The notes under the pieces: model-generated
The model's input: only the letters and a program-made list of their open reading frames with translations
The model's database searches: none
Told to the model about the DNA's origin: nothing
Position numbers and translations under genes: made by a program
Source: Streptomyces sp. NBC_00442
GTDB taxonomy: Bacteria > Actinomycetota > Actinomycetes > Streptomycetales > Streptomycetaceae
NCBI RefSeq assembly: GCF_036014195.1
Contig: NZ_CP107918.1
Span: 992,001 to 1,056,000, forward strand
DNA: 64,000 nucleotides
Direction: 5' to 3'
Shown here: positions 54,920 to 64,000 of the stretch, one piece after another
Position numbering within the stretch: the first letter of the stretch is position 1
How the letters are laid out: each line of letters starts with the position of its first letter

Positions 54920-57808
54920 ATGGAGCACAATGGCGCCCCGGCACCGGGCGACCGGCCCGCACGCCCCTGGTTACCGGGCCGCCGGGCCGAGTTGGCGGCG
55001 CTCGCGGCGAGGGTGCGCTCGGTGGGGCCCGGCGGGGGCGCGCTGGTCGTACGGGGGGCGGCCGGCTCCGGCAAGTCCGCCCTGTTGCACGCGACGCGCG
55101 GGTTCGCCTCGCGGGCGGGGTTCCTGATTCTGGCCACCTCGGGGGCGCCGGCCGGCACGGCCCTTCCGTACACGGCGCTGCACGAGCTGCTGCACCCGCT
55201 CCTCGGCTCCGCGGGAGCACTGCCGGACGCCCAGCGCGTGGCCCTGCGCACCGCGTTCGGCGAGGAGGCGGGGCCCGCTCCGGAGCCGTTCCTCGTGGCG
55301 CTCGCCGCGCTGGGTCTGCTCACCGGCGCCGCCGCGACCCGCCCGGTCCTCGCCCTCGTGGACGGCCTGCCCTGGCTCGACGAGGCGAGCGCGCAGGTGG
55401 TCGCCTTCCTCGCCCGGCGCGTCGGCGACGACCCCGTCCTGCTGTGCGCGGCGGCCCGGACCGAGCCGGGCCGACGGCCGTTCGCGGCCGGCGTGGACAG
55501 CCTGGAGCCGAGCGGTCTTGACGCGTCGGCCGCCGCCGAGGTCCTCGCCGTCACGGGCCGCGATCTGTCGCCCGCCGAGCGGGACGAGGTCATCGCCGCG
55601 GCCCGGGGCAACGCGCTCGCGCTGACCGAACTGCCCCGGATGTGGCGGGAGTTCATGCCTGCGGACGGGGGTCTGCTCGGGCCCGCACCCACCCCGGCCG
55701 GCCGCCTCGAGCGGGGATTCGCCGCGCTCTTCGGCGCCCTGCCGCGAGCCGCCCGGGACGCGGTGCTCGTCGCCGCGGTCGACCCCGGCGCCACGGTCAC
55801 CGAGATCCTTGCGGCCGCCGCCCGGATCGGCGGCTCCCCGGTCACCACCGGCGATCTGGACCGGGCGGCCGCCGCGGGTCTGCTGCGCGTCGAGGAGAAC
55901 CGGATCCGCTTCCGCCATCAACTGGTGCGCTCCGGCGTGCTGCACGCGCAGCCGCATACGCGGCACCGGGCGGCGCACACCGCGCTCGGTGCCGCGCTCG
56001 GCTCCGACCCGTACCGCGGCGCCTGGCACCGGGCGCTCGGCATGGACCGGCCCGACGACGAGGCGGCGGACGCCTTGGAGGCCACCCACCGGATCGCGCT
56101 CGCCCGCGGTTCGAGCGCCCTCGCGATCCGCGCCCTCGAGCGGTCGGCGCACCTCACCCGGGATCCGGCACGGCGCGGCCGCCGGCTGCTGCTCGCCGCC
56201 GAGCTCGGCGTACGGCTGGAGCGCTCCGACCTCGTACGCCCCCTGCTCGACGCCGCGGCGCGCACCGCCCCGGGCGCGCGGGACCGGGCCCGGACGGCGT
56301 TGCTGAGCGAGCCCTGCGGCCACGGGGCGGCGGCCCACGGCACCGGGGGCGAAGACCTGTGTGCGCTCGCCGAGGACGCGGCGCGGGCCGCGGACGCGCC
56401 GCTCGCCCTCGATCTGCTGCTCGCCGCCGCGCGATCGTGCCACCGCGCGGACCCCGGTGCGCCGACGCGTCGGCGCGTCGTCGCCACGGCGGAGCACCTG
56501 AAGGGCCCGGCGTGGGATCCGCGCCTGACCGCCGCGCTCGCGCTGGCGGAGCCGGTGCGCCAAGCCGCCGATGTCCTCGCGCAGTTGACCCGGGCGGCGA
56601 AGGAGCACGGCGTCGACAGCGACGGGCTGCGACTGCTCGGCACGGCCGCGCACGCGGTGGGCGACCCGGTGCTCGCCACGGATTTCCTCGACCGCGCGGA
56701 AGCCGGGTTGCGTGAGCGAGGCCGTCTGGCCGCGCTCAGCCAGGTCCTCGCGGTACAGACGCGGGCGCGGCTCGACCTCGGCGCCTTGCGCCGGGCGGGC
56801 GAGGCCTCGGCCGAACTGCGCCGGCTCGCCGCGGAGACGGGATGCCCGGTGGACACGGCGGGCGCCCTCGTGGCCGAGGCCGGCGCCGCGGCCCTGCGCG
56901 GCGACACCGGGGCGGCCCGGCGTCTCGCGGACCGCGCGGAGAAGACCGGCCACGGCCGGGACGCGGACCTGCCCGCCGAGGTGGCCCTGGTCCGCGGCAT
57001 CGCCGCCTGCGCGGCGGACCACCACGACGAGGCCTACGACACGCTGCGCGCCCTCTTCCCCGATGCCGGCCGCCCCGCACCCGGCTCTCCCGCGCGGGAC
57101 GACCACTCCCCGCGCCCCGGGGCCGCCCGCCCCGGCCACGACGCCCCCGAGGCCGGCGTCGACGACCCGCCCTGCCGGGCCTGCTTCGGTGCGATCGGGT
57201 TCCTCGCCGATGCGGCCGTGCACGCGGGGCGGCACGGCGAGGCGGCCCGGGTGGTCGCCCGCCTGGCGCGGCGCACCGCGGGATCCCCGGCGCCGCTGCT
57301 CCGCGCCCATCTGCGGTACGCGGCCGCGGTGCTGGCCGACGACATCGAGGCGGAGACCCTGTTCCGGCGGGCGCTCGCCGACAATCTGGCCCGCTGGCCG
57401 TGGCCGCGGGCCCGCGCCGAGCTCGCCTACGGCGGCTGGCTGCGCCGGCAGCACAGGACCGCGGAGTCGCGCCCGTTGCTGCGTTCCGCGCGGCTCACCT
57501 TCGACCGGATCGGGGCCCGGCCGTGGGCGGCGCGGGCCGGGGAGGAGCTGCGCGCCGCGGGCGAGCGCACCGCCCCGCCCGCCACATGCAGCCCGTTGCG
57601 CCAACGCGCGCTCATGGCAGGTGAGTTGGGGCCGCTGGAATCGCAGATCGCCCGGCTCGCGGGCCTCGGCCTTTCCGACCGGGAGGTGGGCGACCGGCTC
57701 TTCCTCTCCGCCCGCACCGTCGGCGCGCACGTGGGCCGCGTCCTCCACCGGCTCGGGCTCGCCTCCCGCGACGGGCTCGGCACCGCCCTCGACACCTGGG
57801 CCGGCTGA
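54920..57808 (+). CDS. LAL-type LuxR family regulator (AAA ATPase plus LuxR HTH)
   Basis: A 962-residue large ATP-binding LuxR regulator. The N-terminal ATPase has Walker A GAAGSGKS (46-53) and Walker B VLALVDGLPWLD. A long helical TPR-like middle follows, and the C-terminal LuxR helix-turn-helix is LGLSDREVGDRLFLSARTV. Codon 18 is TTA (54971), so it is bldA-dependent. LAL regulators often sit in antibiotic clusters; this one is 7 kb beyond the cluster core. The ATG follows AAGGAG. Confidence 0.92.
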   Translation: MEHNGAPAPGDRPARPWLPGRRAELAALAARVRSVGPGGGALVVRGAAGSGKSALLHATRGFASRAGFLILATSGAPAGTALPYTALHELLHPLLGSAGALPDAQRVALRTAFGEEAGPAPEPFLVALAALGLLTGAAATRPVLALVDGLPWLDEASAQVVAFLARRVGDDPVLLCAAARTEPGRRPFAAGVDSLEPSGLDASAAAEVLAVTGRDLSPAERDEVIAAARGNALALTELPRMWREFMPADGGLLGPAPTPAGRLERGFAALFGALPRAARDAVLVAAVDPGATVTEILAAAARIGGSPVTTGDLDRAAAAGLLRVEENRIRFRHQLVRSGVLHAQPHTRHRAAHTALGAALGSDPYRGAWHRALGMDRPDDEAADALEATHRIALARGSSALAIRALERSAHLTRDPARRGRRLLLAAELGVRLERSDLVRPLLDAAARTAPGARDRARTALLSEPCGHGAAAHGTGGEDLCALAEDAARAADAPLALDLLLAAARSCHRADPGAPTRRRVVATAEHLKGPAWDPRLTAALALAEPVRQAADVLAQLTRAAKEHGVDSDGLRLLGTAAHAVGDPVLATDFLDRAEAGLRERGRLAALSQVLAVQTRARLDLGALRRAGEASAELRRLAAETGCPVDTAGALVAEAGAAALRGDTGAARRLADRAEKTGHGRDADLPAEVALVRGIAACAADHHDEAYDTLRALFPDAGRPAPGSPARDDHSPRPGAARPGHDAPEAGVDDPPCRACFGAIGFLADAAVHAGRHGEAARVVARLARRTAGSPAPLLRAHLRYAAAVLADDIEAETLFRRALADNLARWPWPRARAELAYGGWLRRQHRTAESRPLLRSARLTFDRIGARPWAARAGEELRAAGERTAPPATCSPLRQRALMAGELGPLESQIARLAGLGLSDREVGDRLFLSARTVGAHVGRVLHRLGLASRDGLGTALDTWAG

Positions 57809-58171
57809 GGCCCGCGGGGCCCGCCCCCGCCCGTCTCGTCCGCCCCCCCGCCGCAGGGGCGAGCCAGATCACATGGACTCGGCAGGGAGAAGGCCTGGCG
57901 CGCTCGTTACTCGCCGGTTAATCTCAGGTGAGCGGGTAACCCCCGCGGCTCCGGTGGCCTGGTGACGCAGCCACCGCGAGTGATCGTCGGTTCGGCAGTT
58001 CTGTACGACGCGCCCCGGGACAGGGCCGTCGGCCTCTTTCAGCGAGTCGCTCCACGACTCGCGCCACGACACAACTCCCGCACGCCGTGCGCCCGTCGGC
58101 GTATTCGAGCGCCCCCTGATGCCGGTCGCGTGCGCCCTCTCTCAGTCGTCACTCATCCCTGGAGTCCCGTG
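57809..58171. other. Intergenic region with an inverted repeat before the dehydrogenase gene
   Basis: 363 bases with no gene. The left end is GC-rich. The notable element is GTTACTCGC (57906-57914) and its near-inverse GCGGGTAAC (57932-57940), spaced by 17 bases that include CCGGTTAATC. One mismatch separates the arms. It is a candidate operator for a TetR-family fatty-acid regulator. Confidence 0.45.
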
Positions 58172-59953
58172 ATGGACATCCCCCTGAACACTGTCGCCGT
58201 GGTCGGTCTCGGCACCATGGGCACCGGCATCGCCGAGGTCCTGGCCCGCGCCGGGCGCGAGGTCATCGGCATCGACATCAGTGAGCGCGCCGGCCGCCAG
58301 GCCGTGGCCTCCCTCGAAGCCGCCACGGCCCGCGCGGTGTCCCGCGAGCGGATCACCGCGCAGGAGCGGGGCGACATCCTCGCCCGGTTCCGTACCTTCA
58401 CCGACCTCCAGGCCGCGGCCGAGGCCGATCTCGTCATCGAGGTCGTGCCCGAGACCTACGAGCTCAAGCACCAGGTCTTCCACGCCCTCGACTCCATCGT
58501 CGCGCCCACCACCATCCTGGCGACCGGCACCAACGCCCTCTCGGTGACCCGGCTCGCCGCCGATTCCGCGCACCCCGAGCGCGTCATCGGCCTGCACTTC
58601 TTCAACCCGGCGCCCGCCATGAAGCTCGTCGAGATCGTCTCGTCGGTGCTGACCGCGCCGCCGGCCGTCGACGCGGTCACCGCGCTCGCCCTCGACCTCG
58701 GCAAGGAGCCCGTCGCGGTGGGCGACCGTCCCGGCTTCGTCGCCGACGGGCTGCTCTTCGGCTACCTCAACCAGGCCGCCGCGATGTACGAGTCCAAGTA
58801 CGCGTCGCGCGAGGACATCGACGCCGCGATGAAGCTGGGCTGCGGGCTTCCGATGGGCCCGCTCGAACTGCTCGACCTGATCGGCATCGACACCGCGCGG
58901 ACCGTCCTGGAGGCGATGTACGCCTCCTCCCAGGACCGGCTGCATGCGCCCGCCCCCATCCTCGGCCACCTCGCCGAGGCCGGCCTGACCGGCCGCAAGA
59001 GGGGCCGCGGCTTCTACACGTACGAGGGTGAGGGCAGCGCGGTCGTGGTGGCCGACGCCCAGACCCCGGACACGATCGCGGGCGGGGGCGGCGGCCGGGA
59101 GATCCGCTCGGTCGGCGTGGCCGGCTCGGGCACCATGGCCTCCGGCATCGCCGAGGTCTTCGCCAAGGCCGGGTACCACGTGGTGCTCGCGGCCCGCAGC
59201 CTGGAGAAGGCCGAGACCGCCAAGTCCCGTATCGGCACGTCGCTTTCGCGCTCCGTCGACAAGGGCCGGCTCACCGCCGAGGCGCGCGAGGAGACCCTGA
59301 ACCGCATCACGGCCGCGGGCGCCCTGGAGGCCTTCGCCGACGTCGACCTCGCCGTCGAGGCGGTCGCCGAGGACCTGGAGGTCAAGCAGCAGCTCTTCTC
59401 GACGCTCGACAAGATCTGCAAGCCGGGTGCGGTGCTCGCCACCACCACCTCCTCCCTGCCCGTCGTCGCCTGTGCCCGCGCCACCTCTCGTCCCCAGGAC
59501 GTCATCGGGATGCACTTCTTCAACCCGGCGCCCGCGATGAAGCTCGTCGAGGTGGTCCGCACGGTGCTCACGTCCGACGAGGTGCACGCCACCGTCCGCG
59601 AGGTCACCGCGAAGATCCGCAAGCACCCGGTGGACTGCGGCGACCGCGCCGGGTTCATCGTCAACGCGCTGCTCTTCCCGTACCTCAACAACGCGATCAA
59701 GATGGTGCAGGAGCACTACGCGACCCTGGACGACATCGACGCCGCGATGAAGCTGGGCGGCGGTTACCCGATGGGCCCCTTCGAACTGCTCGACGTGGTG
59801 GGCCTCGACGTCTCGCTCGCCATCGAGAAGGTGCTGCACGCCGAGTTCCGCGACCCGGGCCTCGCCCCGGCGCCGCTCCTCGAACACCTCGTCGCGGCCG
59901 GCTGCCTGGGCCGCAAGACGGGCCGGGGATTCCGCGAGTATGCCCGGCGCTGA
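58172..59953 (+). CDS. Duplicated 3-hydroxyacyl-CoA dehydrogenase
   Basis: A 593-residue protein made of two complete dehydrogenase modules in tandem (about 5-295 and 310-593). Each has a dinucleotide motif (GLGTMG, then GSGTMA), the segment HFFNPAPAMKLVE with the catalytic histidine and glutamate, and a C-terminal GRKRGRGFYTY or GRKTGRGFREY. The usual asparagine in GFIVN is intact in the second half but reads GFVAD in the first, so the first module may be impaired. It oxidises 3-hydroxyacyl-CoAs in beta-oxidation or the ethylmalonyl-CoA pathway. The ATG follows CTGGAG. Confidence 0.92.
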   Translation: MDIPLNTVAVVGLGTMGTGIAEVLARAGREVIGIDISERAGRQAVASLEAATARAVSRERITAQERGDILARFRTFTDLQAAAEADLVIEVVPETYELKHQVFHALDSIVAPTTILATGTNALSVTRLAADSAHPERVIGLHFFNPAPAMKLVEIVSSVLTAPPAVDAVTALALDLGKEPVAVGDRPGFVADGLLFGYLNQAAAMYESKYASREDIDAAMKLGCGLPMGPLELLDLIGIDTARTVLEAMYASSQDRLHAPAPILGHLAEAGLTGRKRGRGFYTYEGEGSAVVVADAQTPDTIAGGGGGREIRSVGVAGSGTMASGIAEVFAKAGYHVVLAARSLEKAETAKSRIGTSLSRSVDKGRLTAEAREETLNRITAAGALEAFADVDLAVEAVAEDLEVKQQLFSTLDKICKPGAVLATTTSSLPVVACARATSRPQDVIGMHFFNPAPAMKLVEVVRTVLTSDEVHATVREVTAKIRKHPVDCGDRAGFIVNALLFPYLNNAIKMVQEHYATLDDIDAAMKLGGGYPMGPFELLDVVGLDVSLAIEKVLHAEFRDPGLAPAPLLEHLVAAGCLGRKTGRGFREYARR

Positions 59954-60044
59954 TCCGGAGGCGGGGTGGGGCGGGCTGCTCGATCCTCCGGACAGCTCGC
60001 CCCCGTGGGCGCGACCTGCCGCGCCCATGCAGTACGTTCGGTCC

Positions 60045-60848
60045 ATGCCCCAGCCAGTCAGGTCCACCCGTACGAACGCCGTGCCCGATGCCCCGGAGAG
60101 CGCCGCGGGCAGCAGGGCGGCGGCCCAGCGGCTCAAGATGCGCCGTGAACTGGCGACCGCGGCGATGGACCTGTTCTCCGCGAAGGGGTACGAGGCCACC
60201 ACGGTGGACGAGATCGCCGCGCGGGCCGGAGTCGCCCGGCGGACCTTCTTCCGCCACTTCCGCTCCAAGGAAGAGGCGATCTTCCCCGACCACGACGACA
60301 CCCTGGTACGGGCCGAGGCGGTCCTGAACGCCGCGCCCCCGCACGAGCATCCGCTGGACACCGTGTGCCGGGGCATCAAAGAGGTCATGAAGATGTACGC
60401 GGGTTCCCCCACGGTGTCCGTGGCCCGCTACAAACTGACCCGTGAGGTGCCCACGCTGCGCGAGGCGGAGATCGCCTCGGTCGCCCGCTACGAGCGCCTC
60501 TTCACCCGCTATCTGCTCGGTCACTTCGACGAGCACGACCACCAGCCGGGCAATGACGACCCGCTGCTCGCGGAGGTCGCGGCCTCCGCGGTCGTCACCG
60601 CCCACAACCACGTGCTGCGCCGCTGGCTGCGGGCCGGCGGCCAGGGTGACGTGGAGAGCCAGCTCGACCACGCCTTCGCGATCGTGCGGGAGACCTTCGG
60701 CTCCGGCATAGGAGCGGGCCGCACCAGCAAGCCGAGGCCGGCCGCCACCGTTTCGGCCGGCGACGAGGTGCTGGTCGCGGTGGCCCGCACGGACGCGCCG
60801 CTCGACGAGATCATGCAGACCATCAAGCAGGCGCTCAAGACGACGTAG
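60045..60848 (+). CDS. TetR family regulator
   Basis: A 267-residue TetR protein with the helix-turn-helix AKGYEATTVDEIAARAGVAR, then RTFFRHFRSKEEAI, and a helical ligand domain. The ATG at 60045 lies 6 bases after a TACGTT box and is probably leaderless; ATG 60027 is also in frame. It sits between the dehydrogenase and ccr genes, so it is the natural candidate to control them, perhaps through the repeat at 57906-57940. A strong terminator follows. Confidence 0.9.
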   Translation: MPQPVRSTRTNAVPDAPESAAGSRAAAQRLKMRRELATAAMDLFSAKGYEATTVDEIAARAGVARRTFFRHFRSKEEAIFPDHDDTLVRAEAVLNAAPPHEHPLDTVCRGIKEVMKMYAGSPTVSVARYKLTREVPTLREAEIASVARYERLFTRYLLGHFDEHDHQPGNDDPLLAEVAASAVVTAHNHVLRRWLRAGGQGDVESQLDHAFAIVRETFGSGIGAGRTSKPRPAATVSAGDEVLVAVARTDAPLDEIMQTIKQALKTT

Positions 60849-60866
60849 GCGGCACCCAGTGCCATT

Positions 60867-60901
60867 GGTGGCCGCATCCCTCCCGGAGGGATGCGGCCAC
60901 C
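60867..60901 (+). terminator. Long perfect hairpin after the TetR gene
   Basis: A perfect 17-bp stem centred at 60884 (left arm starts GGTGGCCGCATCC) lies 18 bases after the TetR stop. There is no T-run, but the stem length makes termination likely. Confidence 0.75.
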
Positions 60902-61021
60902 GGCCTGTCCGGCGGCACCCACGCGCCCCGGCGGGCCGACCCCGCTGACCTGCAACGATCGATCATCGCTCATCTGTACCGCTCAATTCGCACATGAGAG
61001 AAACTCTTGGCACGCAGTGTC

Positions 61022-61050
61022 TTGCGGCCTGGCACGGGGTGCCATACGTT
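61022..61050 (+). promoter_or_regulatory. Predicted promoter of ccr
   Basis: TTGCGG (61022-61027), a 17-base spacer and TACGTT (61045-61050) make a plausible sigma-HrdB promoter upstream of the crotonyl-CoA carboxylase/reductase gene. Confidence 0.4.
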
Positions 61051-61277
61051 GATGTTGTCCGGGTGGCCGGCGCACGGAGAAACCTCGTACGCCGGCTGTC
61101 CCACACCCGCCGCTACCGGCGAGTGAGCCCGGACGCCTGCGTCACAGGCAACCTCCCGCGCCCACCAGGCGCTGCCGTACTTGAACGACCACACCGCCGA
61201 ACCGACGGCACACCTCCACAGCACCACCCCCGAAGACCCTCAACGCCCGCCATGGGCGCTTCGCCGGAGGCAACACC

Positions 61278-62615
61278 GTGAAGGAAATCCTGGACGCGAT
61301 CCAGTCGCCGGAGTCCACCTCCGCCGACTTCGCCGCTCTGCCGCTCCCCGACTCCTACCGCGCGATCACCGTGCACAAGGACGAGGCGGAGATGTTCGCC
61401 GGGCTCACCACCCGCGACAAGGACCCCCGCAAGTCGATCCACCTGGACGAGGTGCCGATCCCCGAGCTCGGTCCGGGTGAGGCCCTGGTGGCCGTGATGG
61501 CCTCCTCGGTCAACTACAACTCGGTCTGGACCTCGATCTTCGAGCCGGTGTCGACCTTCAGCTTCCTGGAGCGCTACGGCCGGCTCAGCGATCTCACCAA
61601 GCGCCACGACCTGCCGTACCACATCATCGGCTCCGACCTCGCGGGCGTCGTGCTGCGCACCGGCCCCGGCGTCAACGCCTGGCAGCCGGGCGACGAGGTC
61701 GTCGCGCACTGCCTGAGCGTCGAGCTGGAGAGCTCCGACGGCCACAACGACACCATGCTCGACCCGGAGCAGCGCATCTGGGGCTTCGAGACCAACTTCG
61801 GCGGCCTCGCCGAGATCGCCCTCGTCAAGTCCAACCAACTCATGCCCAAGCCACGGCACTTGAGCTGGGAGGAGGCGGCGGCGCCCGGTCTGGTCAACTC
61901 GACCGCGTACCGCCAGCTGGTCTCCCGCAACGGCGCCGGCATGAAGCAGGGCGACAACGTCCTGATCTGGGGCGCCTCCGGCGGACTCGGCTCGTACGCC
62001 ACGCAGTTCGCGCTCGCGGGCGGCGCCAACCCGATCTGTGTCGTCTCCAGCCCCGAGAAGGCCGACATCTGCCGCGCCATGGGCGCGGAGGCGGTCATCG
62101 ACCGCAACGCCGAGGGCTACAAGTTCTGGAAGGACGAGCAGACCCAGGACCCCAAGGAGTGGAAGCGCTTCGGCAAGCGCATCCGCGAGTTCACCGGCGG
62201 CGAGGACATCGACATCGTCTTCGAGCACCCCGGCCGCGAGACCTTCGGCGCCTCGGTCTACGTCACGCGCAAGGGCGGCACCATCACCACCTGCGCCTCG
62301 ACCTCGGGCTACATGCACGAGTACGACAACCGCTACCTGTGGATGTCCCTGAAGCGCATCATCGGTTCGCACTTCGCCAACTACCGCGAGGCGTGGGAGG
62401 CCAACCGGCTGGTCGCCAAGGGCAAGATCCACCCGACGCTCTCCAAGGTGTACTCCCTGGAGGACACCGGGCAGGCCGCCTACGACGTGCACCGCAACCG
62501 GCACCAGGGCAAGGTCGGCGTGCTCGCGCTCTCGCCCCGCGAGGGCCTCGGCGTCAGCGACCCCGAGCTGCGCGAGAAGCACCTCGACGCCATCAACCGC
62601 TTCCGCAACGTCTGA
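61278..62615 (+). CDS. ccrA: Crotonyl-CoA carboxylase/reductase
   Basis: A 445-residue MDR-family enzyme. It reductively carboxylates crotonyl-CoA to ethylmalonyl-CoA. The CO2-binding residues known from Kitasatospora are all in place with the same numbering: Asn81 (SVNYNSVW), Phe170 and Glu171 (WGFETNFGG) and His365 (IIGSHFANYR). The NADPH motif is GASGGLGSYA. It supplies ethylmalonyl-CoA for acetate assimilation and polyketides. The GTG follows GGAGG. Confidence 0.95.
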   Translation: MKEILDAIQSPESTSADFAALPLPDSYRAITVHKDEAEMFAGLTTRDKDPRKSIHLDEVPIPELGPGEALVAVMASSVNYNSVWTSIFEPVSTFSFLERYGRLSDLTKRHDLPYHIIGSDLAGVVLRTGPGVNAWQPGDEVVAHCLSVELESSDGHNDTMLDPEQRIWGFETNFGGLAEIALVKSNQLMPKPRHLSWEEAAAPGLVNSTAYRQLVSRNGAGMKQGDNVLIWGASGGLGSYATQFALAGGANPICVVSSPEKADICRAMGAEAVIDRNAEGYKFWKDEQTQDPKEWKRFGKRIREFTGGEDIDIVFEHPGRETFGASVYVTRKGGTITTCASTSGYMHEYDNRYLWMSLKRIIGSHFANYREAWEANRLVAKGKIHPTLSKVYSLEDTGQAAYDVHRNRHQGKVGVLALSPREGLGVSDPELREKHLDAINRFRNV

Positions 62616-62630
62616 GGTCCGGGAAGTCAC

Positions 62631-64000
62631 ATGACAGAGCGTCAGAAGGATCGGCCGTGGCTCATGCGGACGTATGCCGGTCACTCGACCGCCGAGGCGT
62701 CCAACGAGCTCTACCGCAACAACCTGGCCAAGGGTCAGACGGGTCTGTCGGTCGCGTTCGACCTTCCGACGCAGACCGGATACGACCCCGACCACATCCT
62801 CGCCCGCGGCGAGGTGGGCCGGGTCGGGGTCCCGGTCTCCCACCTCGGTGACATGAGGCGCCTGTTCCAGGACATCCCCCTGGAGCAGATGAACACCTCC
62901 ATGACGATCAACGCCACCGCGATGTGGCTGCTCGCCATGTACCAGGTGGTCGCCGAGGAGCAGGGCGCGGACATCACCAAGCTCCAGGGCACCACCCAGA
63001 ACGACATCGTGAAGGAGTACCTCTCGCGCGGGACGCACGTCTTCCCGCCGGGTCCTTCGCTGCGCCTGACGACGGACATGATCTGCTACACCGTCAACAA
63101 CATCCCCAAGTGGAACCCGATCAACATCTGCAGCTACCACCTGCAGGAGGCGGGAGCCACCCCGGTCCAGGAGATCGCGTACGCGATGTCCACCGCGATC
63201 GCCGTCCTCGACTCGGTCTTCGCGTCGGGGCAGATCCCCGAGGACCGCAAGGGCGACGTGGTGGCCCGCATCTCCTTCTTCGTGAACGCGGGCGTGCGCT
63301 TCATCGAGGAGATGTGCAAGATGCGCGCCTTCGGCCGCATCTGGGACAAGATCACGCGGGAGCGGTACGGGATCGAGGACGCCAAGCAGCGGCGCTTCCG
63401 CTACGGCGTCCAGGTCAACTCGCTGGGCCTGACCGAGGCCCAGCCGGAGAACAACGTCCAGCGGATCGTGCTCGAAATGCTGGCCGTGACCCTGTCGAAG
63501 GACGCCCGCGCCCGCGCCGTCCAACTCCCCGCCTGGAACGAGGCGTTGGGGCTTCCGCGGCCCTGGGACCAGCAGTGGTCGCTGCGCATCCAGCAGGTTC
63601 TGGCGCACGAGAGCGACCTGTTGGAGTACGAGGACATCTTCGAGGGCTCGCACGTCATCGAGGCCAAGGTGGACTCGCTGGTCCAGGAGTGTCTGGCCGA
63701 GATCGACCGGATCCAGGAGATGGGCGGGGCGCTGGCCGCCGTCGAGTCGGGCTACCTCAAGTCGCAGCTCGTCTCCTCGCACGCCGAGCGGCGGGCCCGT
63801 ATCGAGGGCGGCGAGGAGAAGATCGTCGGCGTCAACTGCTACGAGGCGACCGAGCCGAGCCCGCTCACCGCCGACCTGGACGGCGCGATCATGACGGTCG
63901 ACCCGGCCGTCGAGGCCCGCGTCGTCGCCTCGCTCAAGAACTGGCGCGACACCCGCTACCAGCCGCCCTTCAACCACCCGCGGCCCTGCAAGGCCCTGGA
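62631..64000 (+). CDS. ecm: Ethylmalonyl-CoA mutase, 3' end outside window
   Basis: The first 456 residues of a B12-dependent acyl-CoA mutase, starting TERQKDRPWLMRTYAGHST with SVAFDLPTQTGYDPDH and ITKLQGTTQNDIVKEY. This is the MeaA/Ecm type that converts ethylmalonyl-CoA to methylsuccinyl-CoA. The cobalamin-binding domain lies past the window edge. It starts 15 bases after ccrA, so the two form an operon of the ethylmalonyl-CoA pathway. Confidence 0.93.
   Translation, partial: MTERQKDRPWLMRTYAGHSTAEASNELYRNNLAKGQTGLSVAFDLPTQTGYDPDHILARGEVGRVGVPVSHLGDMRRLFQDIPLEQMNTSMTINATAMWLLAMYQVVAEEQGADITKLQGTTQNDIVKEYLSRGTHVFPPGPSLRLTTDMICYTVNNIPKWNPINICSYHLQEAGATPVQEIAYAMSTAIAVLDSVFASGQIPEDRKGDVVARISFFVNAGVRFIEEMCKMRAFGRIWDKITRERYGIEDAKQRRFRYGVQVNSLGLTEAQPENNVQRIVLEMLAVTLSKDARARAVQLPAWNEALGLPRPWDQQWSLRIQQVLAHESDLLEYEDIFEGSHVIEAKVDSLVQECLAEIDRIQEMGGALAAVESGYLKSQLVSSHAERRARIEGGEEKIVGVNCYEATEPSPLTADLDGAIMTVDPAVEARVVASLKNWRDTRYQPPFNHPRPCKAL

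Larger units (their letters stand above)
60849..61277. other. Intergenic region upstream of ccr
   Basis: 429 bases with no gene. It contains the TetR-gene terminator (60867-60901) and a predicted promoter (61022-61050) that would give a long 5' leader of about 220 bases. Confidence 0.5.

Noticed and set aside
61113..63977. A very long minus-strand open frame opposite ccr and ecm
   Set aside because: The plus strand encodes two enzymes with complete family motifs. The opposite frame is a GC-driven shadow.

Overview
The window is high-GC actinobacterial DNA and almost certainly comes from a Streptomyces chromosome. The signs are very strong G/C third-position bias, dense overlapping genes, many GTG starts, likely leaderless genes, a SARP regulator, a LAL-type LuxR regulator, a PAS/GAF/PP2C/HATPase phosphatase, rare TTA (bldA-type) codons and an ethylmalonyl-CoA pathway locus. 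No rRNA, tRNA, CRISPR array or insertion sequence was seen. The first and last genes run off the window.

1-20 kb is mostly ordinary chromosome. It holds a secreted hydrolase behind a TetR-like palindrome, a four-gene peptidase operon (M55, M20, S9, S66), a lone XRE regulator, a DUF5819/HTTM membrane pair, an ice-binding-fold (DUF3494) secreted protein with a repeat tail, a flavin reductase, a possible degenerate caspase-like protein, small hydrolase, receiver, VOC and methyltransferase genes, and a large SpoIIE-type phosphatase.

20.4-47.9 kb looks like a biosynthetic gene cluster for an aromatic diazo compound. Its core is a tightly packed leftward run of 13 genes (42786 to 26287). GriI and GriH homologues should make 3-amino-4-hydroxybenzoate. 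A CreE/CreD pair (aspartate N-oxygenase and nitrosuccinate lyase) should make nitrous acid, and a CreM-like AMP ligase could diazotise the arylamine. Two FAD hydroxylases and two O-methyltransferases decorate the ring, and MetK, an adenosine-kinase-like PfkB enzyme and MetF support SAM supply. The chemistry resembles cremeomycin, but there are two hydroxylases and two methyltransferases where cremeomycin needs one of each. A SARP gene with a TTA codon, an SDR, a short adenylating enzyme, a cupin, another SDR, an MFS pump and a secreted bicovalent-flavin oxidase flank the core.

The most unusual feature is the number of alkylation-repair genes in and beside this cluster. They are an ECF sigma factor followed by an Ogt-Ada fusion in reversed domain order, a 3-methyladenine glycosylase (Tag), an Ada regulator inside the biosynthetic operon that has lost both methyl-acceptor cysteines, a small Ada-metal-binding protein next to a complete Ogt, and, further right, a SplB-like radical SAM gene behind an SOS-box match. 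I infer self-protection against a DNA-damaging diazo or nitroso product, with Ada-type sensing rewired for regulation. This is a hypothesis from gene content and residue losses.

49-64 kb returns to housekeeping and regulation: an MFS pump with a carboxypeptidase-regulatory-like tail, SRPBCC, RidA and HEAT-repeat proteins, a LAL regulator, a duplicated 3-hydroxyacyl-CoA dehydrogenase, a TetR regulator, crotonyl-CoA carboxylase/reductase and the start of ethylmalonyl-CoA mutase.
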